Program-made: the position numbers and the translations under genes
Notes under the pieces: model-generated
The model's input: only the letters and a program-made list of their open reading frames with translations
Told to the model about the DNA's origin: nothing
Databases searched by the model: none
DNA from: Candidatus Magasanikiibacteriota bacterium
GTDB taxonomy: Bacteria; Patescibacteriota; Patescibacteriia; Magasanikbacterales; 2-02-FULL-50-9b
Length of the DNA stretch: 17,237 nt
NCBI GenBank assembly: GCA_026396555.1
Contig: JAPLWO010000063.1
Location: 1 to 17,237 of the forward strand
Reading direction: 5' to 3'
Part shown: positions 6,288 to 12,878 of the stretch, one piece after another
How positions within the stretch are numbered: the stretch's first letter is position 1
Layout: every line of letters starts with the position of its first letter

Positions 6288-6974
6288 ATGGAAGATACAA
6301 CAACAGCAAAACCAATTTCAACGAGCGACATGCAACAAGCAGATGTCGTAAATCCGCATACGAAACAAAAATGGGCATATTCGCCAATTGTGAAAGAGCA
6401 TTTTTTTCATCCAAAAAATTTACTTTTGGAAGAACCAACTGAAGGACAATTTGATTCGCGTGGAACCGTTGGTTCGCCAGCGTGTGGAGATGTCATGGAT
6501 ATTTGGATTAAAGTTGATCCTTCAGAAGATCGCGTGATCGATTTAAAATGGAAAACATTTGGCTGTGGCAGTGCAATTGCGGCGACGTCGATGTTTAGTG
6601 TGATGGTAACGGAAAACGGCGGATTGAAAATTGATGATGCGTTGAAAATTAAACCGCAGGATATCATGGAACGTCTCGGCGGTTTACCAAATCGCAAAAT
6701 TCATTGTAGCGTTTTAGCTGATAAAGCATTTCGCAAAGCAGTGAATAATTATTTTCATGCGACTGGCCAGCATACTCGTGTTGAAGTTGATGGCGCGCGT
6801 GTGATTGATAGCCGCATGAACATTACGGATAAAGATATTGAAGAAGCTGTTTTGGAAGGCGCGCGCAATTTGGAAGAAGTTCAGAAAAAATTAAAAGTTG
6901 GCGTTGGCGATCCAGAGTCGATTCCAGAAATTGAACAATTGATTCGGTTTTACAGTGAGAAATATTACGGATAA
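6288..6974 (+). CDS. IscU/NifU-type Fe-S scaffold with a cysteine-less BFD-like C-terminal domain
   Basis: This 228-residue protein should hold nascent Fe-S clusters. After a variable tail of about 30 residues, the IscU domain (31-155) has YSPIVKEHFFHPKN and all three ligand cysteines: Cys66 in SPACGD with Asp68, Cys93 in FGCGSA and Cys140 in IHCSVLADKA. The C-terminal 55 residues align by eye with the BFD-like [2Fe-2S] domain in the centre of NifU: a beta turn, TDKDIEEAVLEGARNLEEV, then KVGVGDPESIPEIEQLI. In NifU the cluster cysteines fall in CxC and CxxC; here the matching positions are Asp174, Arg176, Asp208 and Ser211. The fold may be kept but the cluster cannot be. The gene starts 11 bases after the desulfurase and probably shares its transcript. 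The IscU part is certain; the BFD reading is my own alignment. Confidence 0.92.
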   Translation: MEDTTTAKPISTSDMQQADVVNPHTKQKWAYSPIVKEHFFHPKNLLLEEPTEGQFDSRGTVGSPACGDVMDIWIKVDPSEDRVIDLKWKTFGCGSAIAATSMFSVMVTENGGLKIDDALKIKPQDIMERLGGLPNRKIHCSVLADKAFRKAVNNYFHATGQHTRVEVDGARVIDSRMNITDKDIEEAVLEGARNLEEVQKKLKVGVGDPESIPEIEQLIRFYSEKYYG

Positions 6975-6982
6975 TCGCTGCG

Positions 6983-6991
6983 TGCTATAAT
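6983..6991 (+). promoter_or_regulatory. Consensus extended -10 giving a leaderless ferredoxin transcript
   Basis: TG-C-TATAAT at 6983-6991 is a perfect extended -10 element. It ends eight bases before the ATG at 7000, so the expected start falls on or next to the first codon. No good -35 is seen, which extended -10 promoters tolerate. This would allow the ferredoxin and downstream genes to be expressed apart from the regulator. Confidence 0.6.
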
Positions 6992-6999
6992 GATATTAT

Positions 7000-7236
7000 A
7001 TGGTAGAAACACCAAAGAAAAAAATTGCAAAAGTGATCGTTGATCGCGACGCATGTATCGGTGCGGCGAGTTGTGTTGCTGTGGCGGGCCGAACATTTTA
7101 CATGGACGATGAAAATAAGGCGGTTGTTATTGAACCATGGACCGATGATTATGAAACGATTTTGCTCGGCGCGCAGTCATGTCCAACACTTGCTATCACA
7201 TTGATCGACGAAGATGGAAATCAAATCTATCCGTAA
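7000..7236 (+). CDS. Single-cluster ferredoxin with three ligand cysteines
   Basis: This is a 78-residue low-potential electron carrier of the mono-cluster bacterial ferredoxin type. The cluster-binding cysteines are Cys19 and Cys25 in CIGAASC and Cys61 in SCPT. In [4Fe-4S] members the middle position (here Ala22) is a cysteine, or aspartate in some archaeal forms. With alanine, a [3Fe-4S] cluster, or a [4Fe-4S] cluster with an outside ligand, is expected. The second half of an eight-iron ferredoxin is absent. The gene follows the scaffold gene and is preceded by its own extended -10 promoter; rsmI starts three bases after its stop. It may supply electrons for cluster assembly or take them from the flavoprotein at 3194, both inferences. 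The start at 7000 is the only reasonable one. Confidence 0.9.
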   Translation: MVETPKKKIAKVIVDRDACIGAASCVAVAGRTFYMDDENKAVVIEPWTDDYETILLGAQSCPTLAITLIDEDGNQIYP

Positions 7237-7239
7237 TTC

Positions 7240-7908
7240 ATGAAACTTTTTGTTGTCGCGACACCGATTGGAAATTTAGGAGATCTCACGCAGCGTGCGC
7301 GTGAAATTTTGTGTTCCGTGCCGCTGGTCTTTGCAGAAGATACACGTGTTGCTGCAAAATTACTTGCGCATATTGGCGCAACGCCACGCGTGATTGCGCT
7401 TCATCATCACACTGCGGGTGCGGCATTACAAAATGTCATTGCGGAAATTGAACGTGCAGGGGAAGCGGCGCTCGTAACAGATGCCGGAACACCAGGAATT
7501 TCAGATCCAGGAAATCAATTTGTTGAAACGCTACTTGCGCATCATCCAGATGTAATGATTTCACCAATTCCGGGTGCGTCGAGTGTGACTGCCGCGCTTT
7601 CGATCTGTGGTTTTCCGACCGATCGATTTCGTGTACTTGGTTTTGCGCCACACAAAAATAAACGTAATAAATATTTTGATGAGGTTGCGGCAACTGAGGA
7701 AACTGTGGTAATTTTTGAATCTGTACATCGAATTAAGAAAACGCTTGAAGATTTGGCGCGTGTTGCACCGACTCGTCCGCTCGTGGTGGCGCGTGAATTA
7801 ACGAAGATTTACGAAACAGTGTATCGAGGAACCGCAGCTCAAATGAGCGCGCAAATTACCGAGGGGCAGACAAAAGGGGAATTTATCATTATAATAAGAG
7901 CACAATAA
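7240..7908 (+). CDS. rsmI: 16S rRNA 2'-O-methyltransferase RsmI, short form
   Basis: RsmI uses S-adenosylmethionine to methylate the 2'-O of C1402 of 16S rRNA in the decoding centre. The 222-residue protein shows the tetrapyrrole-methylase-like fold in order: MKLFVVATPIGNLGDLTQRA, AEDTRVAAKLLAHIG, LVTDAGTPGISDPG (the SAM-binding loop), IPGASSVTAALSICGFPTDRF and ESVHRIKKTLEDL. E. coli RsmI has about 286 residues; this one ends soon after the methylase core and lacks the small C-terminal helical domain. The reduction is in keeping with the compact genes here. It starts three bases after the ferredoxin stop with no SD, so translational coupling is likely. Identity is firm. Confidence 0.93.
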   Translation: MKLFVVATPIGNLGDLTQRAREILCSVPLVFAEDTRVAAKLLAHIGATPRVIALHHHTAGAALQNVIAEIERAGEAALVTDAGTPGISDPGNQFVETLLAHHPDVMISPIPGASSVTAALSICGFPTDRFRVLGFAPHKNKRNKYFDEVAATEETVVIFESVHRIKKTLEDLARVAPTRPLVVARELTKIYETVYRGTAAQMSAQITEGQTKGEFIIIIRAQ

Positions 7909-7918
7909 TCTAATTTCT

Positions 7919-8074
7919 ATGGGTGGTGGTGCACATGGTGGTGATCACGGTGGCGGAGGTGGCGGCTCTGTCTCAGACGTCGTACTTATTATTGCCGGGC
8001 TTATCGTTATTTTTTTCTTGATTAAATTTTATACAGATTTGGGTTCTCCAACTGCGATTGCTCCTCAGTATTAA
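7919..8074 (+). CDS. 51-residue Gly/His-rich single-pass membrane protein
   Basis: This short gene lies in the 171-base gap between rsmI and metG, starts 10 bases after rsmI and ends five bases before metG. The N-terminal 16 residues are almost all glycine with three histidines (MGGGAHGGDHGGGGGG). A hydrophobic helix at about 20-37 (VVLIIAGLIVIFFLIKF) and a short polar tail ending TAIAPQY follow. The tight packing, in-phase start and stop, and membrane helix support it as real. The Gly/His head could bind metal or be a flexible linker; I cannot assign a function. It is not SecG, which has two membrane segments. Confidence 0.7.
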   Translation: MGGGAHGGDHGGGGGGSVSDVVLIIAGLIVIFFLIKFYTDLGSPTAIAPQY

Positions 8075-8079
8075 TTGAT

Positions 8080-9606
8080 ATGCCAAAAAATTCAGACCAT
8101 TACTACATCACCACGCCGATTTATTATGTTAATGCAGCGGCGCATATCGGCCATGCATACACATCAATTGCAGCTGATGTGATGGCGCGTTTTCAACGAC
8201 TCTGCGGAAAGCAGGTGAATTTTTTGACTGGGACCGATGAGCACGGACAAAAAATTGCACGTGCTGCTGATGCGAAAGGCGTGGGTCCGCAGACGTTTGT
8301 CGACGAAATTTCACAAACATTTCGAGATTTACATGTTGCACTCGGAGCAAGTATTACAGATTTTATTCGTACAACAGAACCGCGTCATATCATTGGCGCA
8401 CAAAAATTTTGGGAAGCTGCGGCGGCCGCAGGAGATATTTATAAAAAAACATACGAAGGTCTGTACTGCGTGGGCTGTGAACAATTTTATATTCCAAAAG
8501 ATTTAGACGCAGAAGGCCGCTGTCCGATTCATTTAAAAGTGCCGGAACTCTTGCAAGAAGAAAATTATTTTTTTCGATTGTCGAAATATTCCGATGCGTT
8601 AAAAAAACATTTTGACGAGAATCCACATTTCGTTTTTCCACAAAATCGACAAAAAGAAATGCGACAAATTTTGGAAGATGGTTTGGAAGACATTTCGATT
8701 TCTCGGAGCGTTGAAAAATTATCTTGGGGAATTCCAGTTCCAGGCGACGACACGCAAGTAATGTATGTGTGGTTTGATGCGCTGACGAATTATGTAACTG
8801 CTATTGGATATGGAGCGCGTGATGATTCGCATGACGCGTTTACGAGTCCGTGGTGGCCTGCAGATGCGCATGTGATGGCAAAGGAAATTAATCGGTTTCA
8901 TGCGTTGCTCTGGCCAGCGATGTTATTGTCCGCAAAACTTGCATTGCCTGAACAAGTTGTTGCTCACGGATGGTTAACGGTTGATGGACAAAAAATGTCG
9001 AAGTCTCTTGGCAATGTGGTGAATCCGTATGACGTAATTTCAAAATATGGATTAGATTCATTTCGATTTTTTCTATTTCGTGAAATGCCGTTTGGTGGCG
9101 ATGGAGATTTTTCCTTTACGAAATTGGAAGCGCGCTATCGTGCGGATCTTCAAAATGATTTAGGAAATTTATTGATGCGAACAATTGCAATGGCTATTAA
9201 ATTTTGTGATGGAAAAGTTCCTCCGACAACACCGGGCACGCATGAAGAATTGTGGCACAAATACAGTGAACATATGAATCGCTGGGAATTCCAACCTGCG
9301 TTAGAAATTATTTGGGACTATGTGCGCGCGCTCAATCAGCTCATTGATCGCGAAAAGCCATGGACCGCGGCGAAAGAAGGACGAACTGCTGATGTTGAGC
9401 GAACGTTATATACAATTCTCGAAGGACTTCGTCAGATTGCAATTGCGGTGAGTCCGTTCATGCCGGAGACGTCTCAAAAAATGCTCGCACAGCTTGGATT
9501 TGATTATTTCGATCCCAAGTTCGATAATTTAATTGAGTGGGGGTTACTTAAATCAGGCGGAACATTAATCGCCGAATCTCCACTTTTCCCACAACTCGCT
9601 GAATAA
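8080..9606 (+). CDS. metG: Methionyl-tRNA synthetase
   Basis: This class I aminoacyl-tRNA synthetase charges tRNA-Met for initiation and elongation. The 508-residue protein begins with the Rossmann fold and the HIGH motif as HIGH at 22-25 in AAHIGHAYTS. The connective zinc knuckle has Cys130, Cys133, Cys148 and His151 (CVGC and CPIH), the same Cys/Cys/Cys/His set I recall for the Thermus enzyme. The second signature is KMSKS at 305-309. An all-helical anticodon-binding domain follows and the protein ends at FPQLAE without the C-terminal EMAP-like tRNA-binding domain found in longer forms. It starts five bases after the small membrane protein and has no SD. Identity is certain. Confidence 0.97.
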   Translation: MPKNSDHYYITTPIYYVNAAAHIGHAYTSIAADVMARFQRLCGKQVNFLTGTDEHGQKIARAADAKGVGPQTFVDEISQTFRDLHVALGASITDFIRTTEPRHIIGAQKFWEAAAAAGDIYKKTYEGLYCVGCEQFYIPKDLDAEGRCPIHLKVPELLQEENYFFRLSKYSDALKKHFDENPHFVFPQNRQKEMRQILEDGLEDISISRSVEKLSWGIPVPGDDTQVMYVWFDALTNYVTAIGYGARDDSHDAFTSPWWPADAHVMAKEINRFHALLWPAMLLSAKLALPEQVVAHGWLTVDGQKMSKSLGNVVNPYDVISKYGLDSFRFFLFREMPFGGDGDFSFTKLEARYRADLQNDLGNLLMRTIAMAIKFCDGKVPPTTPGTHEELWHKYSEHMNRWEFQPALEIIWDYVRALNQLIDREKPWTAAKEGRTADVERTLYTILEGLRQIAIAVSPFMPETSQKMLAQLGFDYFDPKFDNLIEWGLLKSGGTLIAESPLFPQLAE

Positions 9607-9611
9607 AAAAT

Positions 9612-10127
9612 ATGAACGCTCTCGACATCGTTCTCATCTTATATCTTGCAGTTCACACGCTTTCAGGTTTTAAACGTGGATTTGTACACGTGATCGGATC
9701 ATAGATTTGTATGGGAGCGGGTGCATATGTCGCGTTTAATTACAGCGCTCAAGTTGCAGCGTGGCTCGCAAAAATTTCTGGATTTGATATTCAGCAGCTC
9801 GGAAAATGGGTGACTTTTTTGGTCGTGTTCATAATTATTTCGCAAGGTGTTGGATTTGCATTTTGGTTGTTTGAGCACACTACAGGAATTTTATTTAACT
9901 TACCGTTTATTAGTTCGATGAATCATTTGCTCGGTGGGTTGCTCGCTTTTTTCGAAGGCGCTTTTTTCTTGGGTCTCGCATTATATTACGCGAAATATTT
10001 GCCTGTGCCGCAACTCATGACTGTAATCACTGCGTCAAAATTAGCTCCATGGTTTCTTAAAATTTCTCAAATTTTTCTTCCGCTTATTCCGGTTGGAATT
10101 AAAAATGCGATGCAAGGTCTCATCTAA
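9612..10127 (+). pseudogene. CvpA-family membrane protein interrupted by an in-frame TAG
   Basis: CvpA-family proteins are small polytopic membrane proteins; E. coli CvpA is linked to colicin V production. The frame opens at ATG 9612 with MNALDIVLILYLAVHTLSGF then KRGFVHVIGS, the usual first membrane helix and basic turn. It meets TAG at 9702-9704 and continues in the same frame with ICMGAGAYVAFNY through three more membrane helices to the TAA at 10125-10127. Total length without the TAG would be about 171 codons, normal for the family. One base change (for example TTG or CAG to TAG) explains it. TAG ends three intact genes nearby, so recoding is unlikely. Translation could restart at the ATG at 9711 to give 138 residues lacking the first helix. 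The stop overlaps the tatD start. Confidence 0.8.
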
Positions 10128-10978
10128 TGAGTGCTATGGATTTTAAATTATTCGATACACACAGTCACGTTCATTTTGCTGCCTACAAAGATGATCAAGC
10201 GGAGGTCCTTGCACGTGCGCGTGAGGCAGGTGTTGGAATGATTACGGTCGGTACTATGCAAAAGACGAGCGCAGAAGCGGTAGGGTTCGCGCAACATGAG
10301 CCCGACGTGTGGGCTGCGGTTGGGTTGCATCCACAAAATATTCACCACATTCATCCGTCAGAAGATGAAGGCGCGGGCCATGAAGATTTTGATTACGAAT
10401 TTTATAAAAAATTAGCGAGTGAAAAAAAAGTTGTTGCGATCGGAGAAACAGGAATGGATTTATTTCGAATTCAAGAAGGTGAAGATCCAACAAAAATTGC
10501 CGCAGAACAAGAAATGGTTTTTTGTCGGCATCTGGATTTGTGTGAAGAGCTGTCATTGCCGGTCATTATTCATTGTCGTGATGCGCATGCGCAGGTCATA
10601 CAAGTGTTAACTAAATATGTAGCAGCAGGAAAAATATCACGACGCGGTGTTCTACATTGTTTTACCGGAACCGCCGACCAAGCGCACGCGTATGTTGCGC
10701 TTGGTTTTTATATTTCAATTCCAGGTATTATTACGTTTGCCCCGAAAAAAAATGAGTCTGAAAACGCGTTGGCAGCGGTTGTCCGCGAGGTTCCACGAGA
10801 CCGACTCGTCATTGAAACAGATTGCCCATTTTTAACCCCACAGCCACATCGCGGAGAACGTAATGAACCGGCCTACGTCCAGTTTACAGCCGCTAAAATA
10901 AGCCAAATTTGGGGGTGCTCAGAGCAAGAGGCAGGGGAGACAACGACCGCAAATGCGTTTCGTCTGTTTAATCTGTAA
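10127..10978 (+). CDS. tatD: TatD family metal-dependent hydrolase (DNase)
   Basis: TatD proteins are TIM-barrel metal-dependent nucleases of the amidohydrolase superfamily, with 3'-5' exonuclease activity in DNA repair or turnover reported for some members. The 283-residue protein starts MSAMDFKLFDTHSHVHF, with the HxH metal site at His12 and His14. It continues with AAVGLHPQNIHH, the metal-bridging glutamate in AIGETGMD (Glu107), PVIIHCRDAH, VLHCFTGT and VIETDCPFLTPQPHRGERN, which carries the last metal ligand Asp. An insertion with DEGAGHEDFDYEFYKK after the second strand is slightly longer than usual. The ATG overlaps the last base of the cvpA stop (TAATG), so the two are translationally coupled. 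No terminator is seen after it. Confidence 0.95.
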   Translation: MSAMDFKLFDTHSHVHFAAYKDDQAEVLARAREAGVGMITVGTMQKTSAEAVGFAQHEPDVWAAVGLHPQNIHHIHPSEDEGAGHEDFDYEFYKKLASEKKVVAIGETGMDLFRIQEGEDPTKIAAEQEMVFCRHLDLCEELSLPVIIHCRDAHAQVIQVLTKYVAAGKISRRGVLHCFTGTADQAHAYVALGFYISIPGIITFAPKKNESENALAAVVREVPRDRLVIETDCPFLTPQPHRGERNEPAYVQFTAAKISQIWGCSEQEAGETTTANAFRLFNL

Positions 10979-10987
10979 ATTTCGCCA

Positions 10988-11024
10988 CAAAAAGCTTGAC
11001 AAAAAGCTGAAATTGTGGTTAGAT
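10988..11024 (+). promoter_or_regulatory. Consensus promoter with a direct repeat over the -35
   Basis: TTGACA (10996-11001), 17 bases, TTAGAT (11019-11024). The nine-base word CAAAAAGCT occurs at 10988-10996 and again at 11000-11008, a 12-base period straddling the -35; this could bind a regulator or be chance in an A-rich stretch. A hairpin with one GC bulge (11027-11052) lies at the predicted transcript start. Confidence 0.7.
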
Positions 11025-11061
11025 TAGGGTGCGCAACGGTTGTGTTGCACCCAACGAATAC

Positions 11062-11067
11062 GGAGGT
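11062..11067 (+). promoter_or_regulatory. Shine-Dalgarno deciding the start at 11074
   Basis: GGAGGT six bases before the ATG at 11074. An earlier in-frame GTG (11029) would lie at or before the expected transcript start, so the ATG is chosen. Confidence 0.8.
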
Positions 11068-11073
11068 GTCTCC

Positions 11074-11571
11074 ATGGATTCTCAAACTGCAAAGCGCTTG
11101 CGCATTGTGCCGCCGCCACCCAAAGAGGTGAGCGAAGTCCCGCAGTACGAACGTTTGTTTCTGTCGCTGGTCTTGCGTCGTGAAGCCCAGGTTGGCCTGA
11201 CTGTTCCGTTGAACTGGAAATGCTCTCACGCTGCCCAGATCGTCATTCTTGATGAACCGTTTCTGGTTATCGAGTATCTCCACGTCGAGCCGCTTGAGCT
11301 TTATATTGAGCAGGTTCGCGTGCTGACCAGAGATCGTGTTCTTGTTCCGTTTGAACTCGGCACTACGAAGATCACGTTTGAAAAACCGGGCATGTACCTG
11401 GTGCGCGCGGCTGTGGCCTATACTGCAGAAGCGTTGGAAGACGAACATCTGTTTGAGAACTCGCGGATTCAGGCAGAGATTAAGTGCACGATTTCAGATC
11501 TGCAGCTCTCGCGCCGCATTCGTCTGGCGCTGTGGCTCAAAGGTCAATGGCAAAAGTTTCGGTTTTGGTAA
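11074..11571 (+). CDS. Orphan protein of 165 residues, function unknown
   Basis: I do not recognise this protein. It has no signal peptide or membrane segment. A proline-rich start (RIVPPPPKEVSEVP) is followed by many short beta strands with alternating hydrophobic residues (LFLSLVLRREAQVGLTV, FLVIEYLHVEPLELYI, GMYLVRAAVAYTAEAL), suggesting a beta-sandwich, and a basic C-terminal helix RRIRLALWLKGQWQKF. It has a consensus promoter, a 5' leader hairpin, a strong SD and a long terminator, so it is monocistronic. CTG is a frequent leucine codon here but rare in the neighbouring atp genes. That points either to transfer from elsewhere or to selection for strong expression. It sits between tatD and the ATP synthase operon with no visible functional link to either. 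Confidence 0.85.
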   Translation: MDSQTAKRLRIVPPPPKEVSEVPQYERLFLSLVLRREAQVGLTVPLNWKCSHAAQIVILDEPFLVIEYLHVEPLELYIEQVRVLTRDRVLVPFELGTTKITFEKPGMYLVRAAVAYTAEALEDEHLFENSRIQAEIKCTISDLQLSRRIRLALWLKGQWQKFRFW

Positions 11572-11589
11572 TCACGAATGAACGTGTAG

Positions 11590-11645
11590 AGGAGCTGTGC
11601 GACAGACGGTGAACATCGTTTGACGCAGGGCTCCTTGTTTTATTT
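11590..11645 (+). terminator. Long intrinsic terminator after the orphan gene
   Basis: AGGAGC/GCTCCT closes an extended hairpin with inner stems TGCG/CGCA and CAGACG/CGTTTG and an eight-base loop (11609-11616), followed by TGTTTTATTTTT. It separates the orphan gene from the ATP synthase promoter. Confidence 0.8.
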
Positions 11646-11655
11646 TTCCACACAC

Positions 11656-11684
11656 TTGACCCCACTTGAAAAATCATGTATTAT
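11656..11684 (+). promoter_or_regulatory. Promoter of the ATP synthase operon
   Basis: TTGACC (11656-11661), 17 bases, TATTAT (11679-11684), each hexamer one base from consensus. The expected start is near 11691, about 16 bases before the first ATG at 11707. No SD follows. Confidence 0.7.
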
Positions 11685-11706
11685 TTCGTTGTTAATTTCT
11701 TGTCAC

Positions 11707-11964
11707 ATGCAATTGTCTGAACGAAGTCGAAGATCGTATTTGCTAGGCCTTAAAATCGCGAGCGATTTTGGTGCGAGCATTGCGATTCCGGTTGTCGCGT
11801 TTGTGGTGCTAGGAAAATGGCTGCAGCAAAAGTATGGTTTTGCACCATATGGAATTATTGGAGGATTCGTAGTCGCTGCGACGTTGACCACAACGATCCT
11901 TCGCCGAAAAGTGCGATGGTACGCAGCAGAATACAAAGCACTTGAATCAGATTCAAACAAATAA
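11707..11964 (+). CDS. AtpZ/AtpI-family ATP synthase accessory membrane protein
   Basis: This is a small membrane protein of the AtpI/AtpZ type, which commonly leads F-ATPase operons and is thought to help assemble the c-ring or carry Mg2+. The 85-residue protein has a basic N-terminus (MQLSERSRRSYLLGLKIASD) and two membrane helices at about 21-38 and 49-66, joined by a short loop GKWLQQKYGFAPYG and followed by a charged tail. Start 11707 is chosen because the longer in-frame start at 11620 lies upstream of the operon promoter. It is three bases upstream of atpB. The family match rests on size, topology and position, so it is good but not proven by a unique motif. Confidence 0.8.
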   Translation: MQLSERSRRSYLLGLKIASDFGASIAIPVVAFVVLGKWLQQKYGFAPYGIIGGFVVAATLTTTILRRKVRWYAAEYKALESDSNK

Positions 11965-11967
11965 GAT

Positions 11968-12801
11968 ATGTTAGTCCCGTTAGCCGCAGAAGCAATTACA
12001 CACATTGGCGCACTTACCGTGACAAACACATTGGTAAACGCGTGGATTGTTGCGATCATTTTGATCGTCGCTGCAACGGTAATTCGTTTCACCGCACGCG
12101 CGGGCGCTCCGGGCAAATTTCAAAACGCAGTCGAAGCTCTCTTCGAAATTTTACTTTCAACATTTGATAGCGTGACACACGATCGAAATCGATCGAAAAA
12201 GTTTTTTCCATTGGTCACAACATTATTTCTCTTTATTTTATTAAATAACTGGCTCGGTCAACTTCCAGGAACAGGAACGATCGGTATTTGGAAAGAAATT
12301 CATGGCGCAGTTGAATTCGTGCCGTTGCTCCGTCCTGCAACTTCAGATTTAAATGTAACATTGGCGCTCGGTATCCTTGCGATTTTCAGCACACATATTT
12401 TTGGTATCGTGACGTTGGGCTTTTTCCGACATGCAAATAAATTTTTGCAATTTGGCTCGTTGGTCAAATCGTTCAAAAAAGGGCCGATCGCCATTTTAAC
12501 CGCAGTTATTGAATTCGGTGCTGGTTTAATTGAAACAGCAGGTGAGTTTGCACGCGCGATCTCGCTTTCTTTGCGTTTATTTGGTAATATATTCGCGGGT
12601 GAAGTTTTGATGACTGTGATGCTGGGACTTTTTGCATACGGTTTGCCACTTCCGTTTCAAGCACTTGAGCTTCTCGTTGGTATTGTACAAGCTGTTGTAT
12701 TCTCAATGTTAACGTTGGTTTTTTTAACGCTTGCAACAGAACCACCGCACGGTGAACACGCGGATCATGCTGAAGAGCATGCTGCCGCTGCACACCACTA
12801 A
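11968..12801 (+). CDS. atpB: ATP synthase F0 subunit a
   Basis: Subunit a forms the proton half-channels next to the c-ring in the F0 membrane sector. The 277-residue protein has several membrane helices, with the essential arginine Arg203 in SLRLFGNIFAGE, the hallmark of the family and the partner of the c-ring carboxylate. The preceding conserved regions LNNWLGQLPGTGTIG and DLNVTLALGILAI are also present. The C-terminus ends in an unusual His/Glu/Ala tail (GEHADHAEEHAAAAHH) beyond the last helix; it could lie on the cytoplasmic or the external side and its role is unknown. There is no SD. The atpE gene follows after 77 bases, a large gap for this operon. Confidence 0.97.
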   Translation: MLVPLAAEAITHIGALTVTNTLVNAWIVAIILIVAATVIRFTARAGAPGKFQNAVEALFEILLSTFDSVTHDRNRSKKFFPLVTTLFLFILLNNWLGQLPGTGTIGIWKEIHGAVEFVPLLRPATSDLNVTLALGILAIFSTHIFGIVTLGFFRHANKFLQFGSLVKSFKKGPIAILTAVIEFGAGLIETAGEFARAISLSLRLFGNIFAGEVLMTVMLGLFAYGLPLPFQALELLVGIVQAVVFSMLTLVFLTLATEPPHGEHADHAEEHAAAAHH

Positions 12802-12878
12802 AAAATGGATGCCTCGATTGCGTTCCGCGAAATTGTCGACACGCGGGCCGCTCAGATTCATTCATAACATGAATTACT
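12802..12878 (+). other. atpB-atpE intercistronic region with small hairpins
   Basis: This 77-base gap contains CCGCG/CGCGG paired across a 12-base loop and, nearer the start codon, ATTCAT (12856-12861) pairing with ATGAAT (12869-12874). A 20-codon open frame (12805-12867) also lies here. These could affect atpE translation, as leader elements do in E. coli atpE, but nothing is decisive. Confidence 0.3.

Noticed and set aside
9702..9704. TAG recoded as an amino acid
   Set aside because: TAG is the normal stop of the orphan gene at 3943, atpF and atpG, so a genome-wide recoding does not fit.
12805..12867. 20-codon open frame between atpB and atpE
   Set aside because: It is too short and has no motif or SD; it could be a leader peptide but nothing supports translation.
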